DNA from: an uncultured Anaerolineaceae bacterium | GTDB lineage: Bacteria; Chloroflexota; Anaerolineae; Promineifilales; Promineifilaceae | Direction of reading: 5' to 3' | Assembly (NCBI GenBank): GCA_937967805.1 | Contig: CALBTC010000181.1 | Coordinates: 1 to 6,604 of the forward strand | DNA: 6,604 nt | In this document: positions 1 through 4,813 of the stretch, one piece after another | Position numbering within the stretch: the first letter of the stretch is position 1 | Layout: each line of letters starts with the position of its first letter | The notes under the pieces: model-generated | Told to the model about the DNA's origin: nothing | What the model saw: only the letters and a program-made list of their open reading frames with translations | Database searches by the model: none | Made by a program: the position numbers and the translations under genes

Positions 1-56
1 GTTCGACAAGCTCACGCCTCGTTTGGCAAAACATCGCAAAACTTATTTAACGCTGT

Positions 57-83
57 AATTATGTTAATTGCGAGTAAACATAA
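57..83. other. AT-rich intergenic inverted repeats upstream of the glycosyltransferase
   Basis: The first 180 bases show no convincing coding frame. Two overlapping inverted repeats lie here: AATTA/TAATT (57-61 and 65-69, 3-base gap) and TTATGTT/AACATAA (59-65 and 77-83, 11-base gap). They exclude each other as hairpins. The second is 100 bases upstream of the -10 box, too far for a simple repressor site. They may be the end of an upstream gene's terminator region or chance structure in AT-rich DNA. Confidence 0.25.
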
Positions 84-183
84 CGCAGTCTACCATAGGC
101 CAAAATGAGCGTCAAGTGAGTGGCAACTGCGTGGCGATTGTCGAGAAAGATAGTTCTGTTTCGCTGCACATATGGGGATCAGC

Positions 184-189
184 TATAAT
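184..189 (+). promoter_or_regulatory. -10 box of a probably leaderless promoter for the glycosyltransferase gene
   Basis: A perfect TATAAT is followed after 8 bases by the ATG at 198. With the usual spacing, transcription would start near 196, so the mRNA would begin about two bases before the start codon. I see no good -35 element at 16-18 bases (the best is TTCGCT at 160-165) and no Shine-Dalgarno sequence before ATG 198, which fits a leaderless message. The same arrangement occurs at 2970-2975. Confidence 0.6.
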
Positions 190-197
190 GTCGCGCT

Positions 198-1364
198 ATG
201 CCGTCTGAACAGCATCTTGGTTCAAGCGGTGGCGTCAGGCAGGGCAAGGTGGGCATTAACGCCCATTTGCTATCTGGGGAAGCGGGCTATCGACGCGCCG
301 GCATCCACCAATACATTGCCCAGGTCTTGCGCCATCTACCCTGGGAAGAGGGTGAACCAACATACGTTGTCTTTACACAACAGAAAAATTTATTCGAAGA
401 TATGCCGGGGATTACGGCCGTTTCCAGCCGCCTGTCTACGGAAAACCGCCTGCTGCGCATCTTTTGGGAGCAGGTTGTCTGGCCCTGGCAGGCACGCCAG
501 CAAAAGCTTGGGCTGCTGCACAGCATGGCATTTGTCACGCCATTTTTGTCACCTTGCCCGGCGGTCATCACCGTGTATGATCTCAGCTTTTTGCACTTCC
601 CGGAGCGCTTTCCGGCATTGCAGCGGCTGTATCTGAGCAGCCAGACGCGCCGCTCTTGCCGCCGCGCCCGGCGCATCATTACCATCTCTGAATCAAGCCG
701 CCAGGATGTACACCATTTTTTGGACGTCCCGCTTAACAAGATTGACGTGGTTGTGCCCGGCGTGGATGCCGTTTACCAACCTTTGCCAGCAACAGAAGTG
801 GCTGCATTCCGCCAAAAACGCGGCCTGGGCCGCTTCGTGCTGCACGTAGGCACGCTCCAGCCGCGCAAAAACATTCCGGTACTCATCAAAGCGATGGCCC
901 AACTGGCTGATCCAGAATTGAAACTGATTTTGATCGGTGGCAAAGGTTGGCTGTACGATGACATCTTCCACCAGGTGCAGGCGCTCGGTTTGACAGAGCG
1001 CGTCATTTTTACCGGCTACGTTCCGGATGAGGAGCTGCCGCTGTGGTACAACGCGGCCGAGCTGCTCGTTTTTCCCTCGGTATACGAGGGGTTTGGACTG
1101 CCGGTAGTAGAAGCAATGGCCTGCGGTACGCCGGTCATTGCCGCCGACTGCTCGTCCATCCCGGAAGCGGTTGGCAAAGCGGGGCTGCTGTTTGCTCCCG
1201 ATGATGTGGAAACGTTGGTCAAACAGATGACGGCCGTTTTAACCAACACCGATTTACAAAATAAACTACGGCAACAAGGGCTGGCACATGCCCAAAACTT
1301 TTCATGGAAGCGCGCCGGCCGGGAAACGGCCGAAGTTTACCGACGCACGCTACAAAATTGCTAA
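198..1364 (+). CDS. Glycosyltransferase family 4 (GT-B fold), exopolysaccharide/O-antigen type
   Basis: A 388-residue cytoplasmic, membrane-associated glycosyltransferase that would transfer a sugar from a nucleotide-sugar donor to a lipid-linked oligosaccharide. The N-terminal domain starts at about residue 18 (VGINAHLLSG) and carries the GIHQY acceptor-side loop (35-39). The C-terminal donor domain has VGTLQPRKN (217-225, with R223 and K224 as probable diphosphate contacts), GYVPDEELPLWY (273-284) and the retaining E-x7-E motif (E297 and E305 in YEGFGLPVVE). The family resembles WbdB-like mannosyltransferases, but the donor sugar cannot be read from sequence. Start choice: ATG 198 fits a leaderless transcript. 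GTG 249 is an alternative, preceded by AGGCAGGG, and would begin almost exactly at the conserved VGINAH segment. The next gene is a polyprenyl-phosphate sugar transferase 88 bases downstream, so the two probably act in one polysaccharide pathway and may be co-transcribed. Confidence 0.9.
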   Translation: MPSEQHLGSSGGVRQGKVGINAHLLSGEAGYRRAGIHQYIAQVLRHLPWEEGEPTYVVFTQQKNLFEDMPGITAVSSRLSTENRLLRIFWEQVVWPWQARQQKLGLLHSMAFVTPFLSPCPAVITVYDLSFLHFPERFPALQRLYLSSQTRRSCRRARRIITISESSRQDVHHFLDVPLNKIDVVVPGVDAVYQPLPATEVAAFRQKRGLGRFVLHVGTLQPRKNIPVLIKAMAQLADPELKLILIGGKGWLYDDIFHQVQALGLTERVIFTGYVPDEELPLWYNAAELLVFPSVYEGFGLPVVEAMACGTPVIAADCSSIPEAVGKAGLLFAPDDVETLVKQMTAVLTNTDLQNKLRQQGLAHAQNFSWKRAGRETAEVYRRTLQNC

Positions 1365-1370
1365 AAACAA

Positions 1371-1441
1371 AGCCACAGAGTTCACAAAGGTTGATGAGGC
1401 AACAGTTTAAAACTTCACACATCTCTTTTTCCTCTGTGGCT
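1371..1441. repeat. Inverted repeat built on a degenerate 9-base periodic repeat
   Basis: The gap between the two polysaccharide genes holds a perfect 10-bp inverted repeat, AGCCACAGAG (1371-1380) and CTCTGTGGCT (1432-1441), separated by 51 bases. The left side continues as 9-base units: CCACAGAGT (1373-1381), TCACAAAGG (1382-1390), TTGATGAGG (1391-1399), then CAACAG. No T-tract directly follows the right arm, so a rho-independent terminator is unlikely. It looks like a decayed intergenic repeat that leaves the operon readable. The right arm ends 11 bases before ATG 1453. Confidence 0.5.
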
Positions 1442-1452
1442 GATCATAAACA

Positions 1453-2868
1453 ATGAGTCATCAACGAATTCGATTTGCAACTATATTAAGCGACCTGCTG
1501 TTGTTCAACGGCGGCTTTGCCCTAGCATACACTATTCGCTACAAATGGCAGTGGCTCCGACCCATCACATTTGCAGAACCATTTTCCGATTATTTGGGGC
1601 AAATGCTGTTGCTCAACATTTTGCTCATCTTTACTTTTGCCCAGGTGCGCGTCTGGCGGCGTAAGCGGGGCGAATTTTGGGTCGATGAGCTGTCGCGCAT
1701 TATCTACGCCGTGGCGGCCGGCATCGGCTTGCTCAGTATGATCGCCTTTTTTGTGCAGCCGACGCCGTTCTCTCGCCTGATGTATTTTTGGGCCTTCCTG
1801 TCAATCGTTGTCCTCATCGGCAGCGCCCGGCTGGTGCGCCGCTTGCTGCTAGCCATGCTTTACCAGCGCGGCATTTTGGCCGACCGGGTGCTGGTGATCG
1901 GTTCGGGCGAAGTGGGGCGCAGTCTCATCCGCACGCTGCTGGCGCGGCCAGATTTAGGCTACCGGGCCGTGGGCTACCTGCACGATGGCTTGAGCGAGAA
2001 CAACATTGGCCTGGGGCGCATTCCTAACCTGGGCACATTTAATGATCTGCAAAAAACGCTGGCTGAACGGCCGAAACTGCACACCGTTTTCATCGCCCTG
2101 CCGGGAGAGATGCACCAGCAAATCTCGCAGTTGCTGCAAATTTGCCAACAAAACGGCATCCGGGCCCAGGTAGTGCCAGACCTGCTGCAATTGAGTATGA
2201 ACCGGGTGGAGTTTAACAACATGGCGGGCATTCCCACGCTGAGCGTGCGCGATGTCGGGATTAACCGGGTGCAGCAGGTGGCCAAACGCCTGCTTGATCT
2301 GACGGTTATCCTGGTAGGCGGCATTCCGGCACTGCTGGCGATGGGCTTGATTGCCCTGGCCATCAAGCTGGATTCACCAGGTCCGGTGATTTATAAGGCA
2401 ATACGGGTAGGGAAAAACGGCCGTCCCTTCCAAATGTACAAGTTCCGCTCCATGGTGGTGGATGCCGACCGGCACAAGGAGGCACTCAAGCAGTACAACC
2501 AGGCGGATGGCCCCATCTTTAAAATGAAAGATGACCCGCGCATGACGCGGGTCGGCCGCTTTATTCGCCGCATGAGTTTGGATGAACTGCCCCAGCTTTA
2601 CAATGTGCTGCTGGGGCAGATGAGCCTGGTCGGGCCACGCCCGCCGCTGGCTGAGGAAGTAGCCCTGTACAAACCGTGGCACAAGCAGCGGCTGAGCGTG
2701 ATTGGCGGCATTACGGGATTGTGGCAGGTAAGCGGCCGTTCTGACCTGACCTTTGACGAGCTGTGCCTGCTGGACATTTATTACATCGAGAACTGGTCGC
2801 TGGCGCTGGACATCCGCATTTTGCTGCAAACCATTCCCCATTCCCTCTTTGGCCGCGGTGCTTATTAA
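1453..2868 (+). CDS. Polyprenyl-phosphate sugar-phosphate transferase (WcaJ/WbaP/CpsE type, exopolysaccharide priming enzyme)
   Basis: A 471-residue integral membrane enzyme of the polyisoprenyl-phosphate hexose-1-phosphate transferase family. It moves a sugar phosphate from a UDP-sugar to undecaprenyl phosphate, the first step of exopolysaccharide or O-antigen assembly. The N-terminal part has about four hydrophobic segments (near 11-28, 50-66, 82-101 and 110-137). A Rossmann-like domain follows with VLVIGSGEVG (146-155). The catalytic bacterial sugar transferase domain begins with KRLLDL and a hydrophobic membrane hairpin (278-305). It continues with RVGKNGRPF (318-326), MYKFRSM (328-334), the DE pair D377-E378 in MSLDELPQLYN, LVGPRP (392-397), GITGLWQVSGRSD (419-431) and a conserved C-terminus with YYIENWSL. 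Length and domain order are normal for the long form of the family. No clear Shine-Dalgarno precedes ATG 1453. The sugar specificity (glucose or galactose phosphate are common) cannot be decided. Confidence 0.93.
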   Translation: MSHQRIRFATILSDLLLFNGGFALAYTIRYKWQWLRPITFAEPFSDYLGQMLLLNILLIFTFAQVRVWRRKRGEFWVDELSRIIYAVAAGIGLLSMIAFFVQPTPFSRLMYFWAFLSIVVLIGSARLVRRLLLAMLYQRGILADRVLVIGSGEVGRSLIRTLLARPDLGYRAVGYLHDGLSENNIGLGRIPNLGTFNDLQKTLAERPKLHTVFIALPGEMHQQISQLLQICQQNGIRAQVVPDLLQLSMNRVEFNNMAGIPTLSVRDVGINRVQQVAKRLLDLTVILVGGIPALLAMGLIALAIKLDSPGPVIYKAIRVGKNGRPFQMYKFRSMVVDADRHKEALKQYNQADGPIFKMKDDPRMTRVGRFIRRMSLDELPQLYNVLLGQMSLVGPRPPLAEEVALYKPWHKQRLSVIGGITGLWQVSGRSDLTFDELCLLDIYYIENWSLALDIRILLQTIPHSLFGRGAY

Positions 2869-2874
2869 TAGCTA

Positions 2875-2915
2875 ACGCGGAGGCGCAGAGGGAAATTTAC
2901 GTGGGCAAATCTGCG
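2875..2915. repeat. Degenerate 9-base repeat pair and small inverted repeat
   Basis: Directly after the sugar transferase stop are two adjoining 9-base units, ACGCGGAGG (2875-2883) and CGCAGAGGG (2884-2892), resembling the CCACAGAGT/TCACAAAGG units at 1373-1390. CGCAGA (2884-2889) is also matched by TCTGCG (2910-2915), giving a weak stem with a TTT/AAA extension inside. This may be a decayed intergenic repeat. A terminator role is doubtful because no T-run follows directly. Confidence 0.4.
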
Positions 2916-2966
2916 ATTTATTCAGCTTAACCTCCTGTTTGTTCCAGCTCGTCTCGGTTGGGGATA

Positions 2967-2975
2967 TGCTATAAT
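2967..2975 (+). promoter_or_regulatory. Extended -10 promoter of the HEPN/MNT module, probably leaderless
   Basis: TGCTATAAT is a consensus extended -10 element (TGn plus TATAAT at 2970-2975). The ATG at 2985 follows after 9 bases, so transcription should begin near 2982 and the message should be almost leaderless. No convincing -35 hexamer is present, which the TGn extension can compensate for. The element overlaps the longer reading frame that could start with TTG at 2958, which argues that 2958 is not the true start. Confidence 0.65.
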
Positions 2976-2984
2976 GCACCCACC

Positions 2985-3395
2985 ATGAGCATGGATGCCG
3001 AAACCCAAGACAAAATTGCCAAATATCTGGCGCGATCCCGACAGGCAGTGAAGACGGCAAAGCTGGTGTTGGCACATGAGGATTTTATTGCGGCCGTAAA
3101 TCGAGCCTACTATGCCATCTTTTACGCCGCCAATGCGCTGCTGGCAACCAAAGGACTGGAGCGCAGCAAACATTCAGGCGTTATCGCCGCCTTTCGCCAG
3201 CACTTTGTCAAAACCGGCCTCATCGAACCGGAATTCAGCAGGTATTATGGAGCTGCCATGGACGAGCGCCATGCCGGTGATTACGATCTGATTCAGCTCG
3301 ATTATGAAAGCGCCAGTCGGCACGTTACCAACGCGGCCAACTTTCTGAACCAAATCGAAAAAGTTTTGCAAGAGGTGGGATTTAAAAATGAATAA
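2985..3395 (+). CDS. HEPN domain protein of the UPF0332 type (first gene of a HEPN/MNT pair)
   Basis: A 136-residue all-helical HEPN protein. Visible family features are NRAYYAIFYAANALL (39-53), ERSKHSGVIAAF (59-70), FVKTGLI (74-80) and the ERHAGDYD stretch (94-101). HEPN proteins paired with a minimal nucleotidyltransferase are mostly toxins or RNases held in check by the partner. The classical R-x4-6-H catalytic motif is not present (I checked every Arg). Instead there is R95 with GDY98-100, as commonly seen in UPF0332 members, so RNase activity is uncertain. Start: ATG 2985 is chosen because the TATAAT ends at 2975. ATG 2991 is possible, and TTG 2958 would place the promoter inside the gene. 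The last 8 bases overlap the MNT gene, so the two are translationally coupled. GC is about 50%, a little below the flanking polysaccharide and mre genes. Confidence 0.85.
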   Translation: MSMDAETQDKIAKYLARSRQAVKTAKLVLAHEDFIAAVNRAYYAIFYAANALLATKGLERSKHSGVIAAFRQHFVKTGLIEPEFSRYYGAAMDERHAGDYDLIQLDYESASRHVTNAANFLNQIEKVLQEVGFKNE

Positions 3396-3759
3396 CTTGC
3401 CGCACCATCTTCAGCTAAATGAAAAAGAGGCCATAGCAAGAGTTGTTACCATGCTTGCTGAGACATTAACCGATAATCTGGCGGGCGTGTATCTTTTCGG
3501 CTCAAAAGCGCGAGGGGATTTTCATGCAGATTCTGACGTCGATTTACTCATCATCGTACATGAGTTGGACCCCGATAGTCGCTGGCAAGTGCGAGCAAAG
3601 GCCGCTGACTGCTCATTACAATATGACGTATTGTTCAACACACATATTCTTGACAACACCAGATGGGAATATTTGGAGAAGCATCAGGGTACGCTGTGGC
3701 GAGAAGTGCAGCGGGATGGCATTTCTCTTTATGATTTGGCTACCCAGCCAGCCACATAA
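3388..3759 (+). CDS. Minimal nucleotidyltransferase (MNT), partner of the HEPN protein
   Basis: A 123-residue protein of the DNA polymerase beta-like nucleotidyltransferase superfamily. The core motif is YLFGSKARGDF (35-45) with G38-S39, followed by SDVDLLIIV (49-57), where D50 and D52 are the metal-binding acids. D80 in LQYDVLF is the likely third carboxylate, so the active site looks intact. In the characterised MntA/HepT systems the MNT protein adenylylates the HEPN toxin and neutralises it. A similar role is inferred here, though this HEPN is of another subfamily. The start ATG lies within the end of the HEPN gene (ATGAATAA holds both start and stop). It is preceded by GAGGTG at 3372-3377 with a 10-base gap. 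GC is roughly 48% by hand count, clearly below mreB. It stops 15 bases from the end of the convergent membrane gene. Confidence 0.88.
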   Translation: MNNLPHHLQLNEKEAIARVVTMLAETLTDNLAGVYLFGSKARGDFHADSDVDLLIIVHELDPDSRWQVRAKAADCSLQYDVLFNTHILDNTRWEYLEKHQGTLWREVQRDGISLYDLATQPAT

Positions 3760-3774
3760 CTTGTTGTAAATTTA

Positions 3775-4107
3775 CTATTTTGCCAAGTGCTTGTTGGGTA
3801 CAGCCCAACGGCTGAAGAATTTGGCACTAACGACACCACCTCCAATACCGCAAAGACTCCACCAAACAAGCAGAAAGATAGCTGTTCGCAGGAAACTTGG
3901 ATCATTTCTGGCCCCGGCATCTAAGAAAAAAGGCAGTACAAAGACAATAAGACTAATTACAGAAAAACTCATGCCCCATGTCTCCCATATACGAACCAGA
4001 TATTTTTGAGACCAGGGACGTTTTTCTGCAAAGAGTAAAAATAAACCCAACAAACTGGCGGCAGCTGCCCCTAACATTCCACTCGCTGCTCCTTTGATTT
4101 TGTTCAT
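3775..4107 (-). CDS. Small integral membrane protein with three predicted helices, unknown function
   Basis: I do not recognise this 110-residue protein. It has three strongly hydrophobic stretches (about 9-27, 47-63 and 74-95), a charged loop between the first two (EKRPWSQK, 28-35) and a basic C-terminal tail, so an inner-membrane location is likely. A glycine/alanine-rich first helix (GAASGMLGAAAASLLG) could favour helix packing. The start at 4107 is supported by purine-rich AGGGGCAGGAG just upstream on the minus strand, although GGAG is only one base from the ATG. AGGGG, nine bases away, has the better spacing. GC is low, near 40% in the part I counted. It lies 53 bases downstream of the acidic protein gene on the same strand and may be co-transcribed with it. 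It converges on the HEPN/MNT pair and could be an accessory of that module, but nothing proves this. Confidence 0.7.
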   Translation of the reverse strand: MNKIKGAASGMLGAAAASLLGLFLLFAEKRPWSQKYLVRIWETWGMSFSVISLIVFVLPFFLDAGARNDPSFLRTAIFLLVWWSLCGIGGGVVSAKFFSRWAVPNKHLAK

Positions 4108-4125
4108 ACTCCTGCCCCTAACAAT

Positions 4126-4160
4126 TTGGTTAGATTTTCCCTGGTTATAATTCTAACCAA
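4126..4160. promoter_or_regulatory. 9-bp inverted repeat between the two minus-strand genes
   Basis: TTGGTTAGA (4126-4134) and TCTAACCAA (4152-4160) are perfect inverted copies 17 bases apart, filling most of the 53-base gap. A nested GGTTA/TAACC (4143-4147 and 4154-4158) can pair instead. It could be an operator for the membrane gene or a hairpin after the acidic protein gene. The stem is AT-rich and lacks a clean T-tract, so a strong terminator is unlikely. Confidence 0.45.
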
Positions 4161-4574
4161 CTAAAATTCATCGTCGGGAATGGTGGGTTGAGCGATGTCT
4201 GTCACTTCGCCATGAAAGTTGATGGTGATACGGAAGCCCATCATGCCCATCATGTCGCGGGCCTGGGCAGGGATGCCCTGGGCGATGATCTGGTCCATGT
4301 CGATGTTGTTGATCTGGGCGTCGATAGCGGCTTTGGTGAACAAATCGTCTTTGCCCATCATGCGCAGCGCCTGCTCGACGGCAATATCTTTGTTTTCTTC
4401 CAACTGCTGTAAAAAGACGCTGAGCACTTGCCGGTCTACCTGGTCGGCGTCTATGTGGCGCTTGAAGCCGGCGTCGTCTATCACATAAAACATGTCGTGT
4501 CCGACAACGGCCGTTTCCACCCGGTTCCCATCTTCATCATAAATTAAATCTTGAAATAACGCTTTGTTTGCCAT
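4161..4574 (-). CDS. Uncharacterised acidic protein divergent from mreB
   Basis: A 137-residue soluble protein that I do not recognise. It is rich in Asp and Glu and has no signal peptide or membrane segment. The N-terminal half reads like a compact beta-containing domain (YDEDGNRVETAVVGHDMFYVIDD split around 12-34). The middle is helical (DRQVLSVFLQQLEENKD, 47-63). A methionine-rich stretch, ARDMMGMMGFRITINF (105-120), comes near the end, followed by an acidic tail ending PDDEF. The start is well supported: AGAGG precedes ATG 4574 by eight bases on the minus strand. It contains AACGGCCGTT, the repeated genomic palindrome, read as Thr-Ala-Val. The divergent position beside mreB suggests it may share regulation with the cell-shape operon, but a function cannot be assigned. 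Confidence 0.8.
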   Translation of the reverse strand: MANKALFQDLIYDEDGNRVETAVVGHDMFYVIDDAGFKRHIDADQVDRQVLSVFLQQLEENKDIAVEQALRMMGKDDLFTKAAIDAQINNIDMDQIIAQGIPAQARDMMGMMGFRITINFHGEVTDIAQPTIPDDEF

Positions 4575-4652
4575 CGTAAAAACCTCTTACGTTTTGTTTT
4601 TTGGTTATGCCTGTGTACGCAGCTTGGGGTAATCTCTCCCAACATTTCCACG

Positions 4653-4666
4653 TAAACGGCCGTTTA
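4653..4666. promoter_or_regulatory. 14-bp perfect palindrome in the divergent mreB control region
   Basis: TAAACGGCCGTTTA is a perfect palindrome in the 239-base gap between the acidic protein gene and mreB. It is the longest intact form of the ACGGCCGT motif that recurs through the window. Its half-site with one more base, GTAAACGG, occurs again at 4742-4749, immediately before the mreB -10 box. It could be an operator acting on both divergent promoters, or just an intergenic copy of the frequent genomic palindrome. Confidence 0.5.
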
Positions 4667-4685
4667 GCTCATGCCATTCTAAGCA

Positions 4686-4691
4686 ATTATA
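4686..4691 (-). promoter_or_regulatory. Possible -10 box for the acidic protein gene
   Basis: On the minus strand this reads TATAAT. No good -35 hexamer lies at the normal distance. TTGCCA is present but only 10 bases away. If used, transcription would begin near 4679 and the leader would be about 105 bases long, containing the 14-bp palindrome. Confidence 0.4.
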
Positions 4692-4731
4692 CAAAGTTTA
4701 GTGGCAAGCGTGGGGTATTTTGCGGGCAAAA

Positions 4732-4760
4732 TTGGTGATGTGTAAACGGTTGAGTATAAT
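4732..4760 (+). promoter_or_regulatory. mreB promoter (-35 and -10)
   Basis: TTGGTG (4732-4737) and a perfect TATAAT (4755-4760) are separated by exactly 17 bases, a normal housekeeping sigma factor layout. Transcription would start near 4767, leaving about 47 bases of leader before the mreB TTG start. The half-palindrome GTAAACGG (4742-4749) sits in the spacer. Confidence 0.7.
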
Positions 4761-4769
4761 TTTATGCTG

Positions 4770-4787
4770 GTTCACCGCAATGTGAAC
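4770..4787 (+). promoter_or_regulatory. 5' leader stem-loop of mreB mRNA
   Basis: GTTCAC (4770-4775) and GTGAAC (4782-4787) form a perfect 6-bp stem with a 6-base loop (CGCAAT). It begins about three bases after the predicted transcript start and ends before the ribosome-binding sequence AAGGGAG (4794-4800). It could protect the 5' end or, as DNA, serve as a short operator. Confidence 0.5.
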
Positions 4788-4813
4788 ACACAGAAGGGAG
4801 AAAGTAGGGAACA

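Noticed and set aside
172..636. 154-residue + frame overlapping the start of the glycosyltransferase
   Set aside because: Cys- and Arg-rich shadow of the glycosyltransferase in another frame. It shows no domain and its start lies before the TATAAT box.
2374..2841. 155-residue minus-strand frame inside the sugar transferase gene
   Set aside because: Antisense to the conserved catalytic domain, with no recognisable features.
2958..2984. TTG start extending the HEPN protein by nine residues
   Set aside because: This extension contains the consensus extended -10 promoter and adds no family-like sequence. ATG 2985 is better.
3759..3788. Possible bidirectional terminator between the MNT gene and the convergent membrane gene
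   Set aside because: Only a 5-bp ACTTG/CAAGT pairing and a short GTAAATTTAC palindrome are present, too weak to call a terminator.
4764..4766. ATG just downstream of the mreB TATAAT as another leaderless start
   Set aside because: It is only four bases after the -10 box, before the expected transcript start, and its frame is a shadow of mreB.
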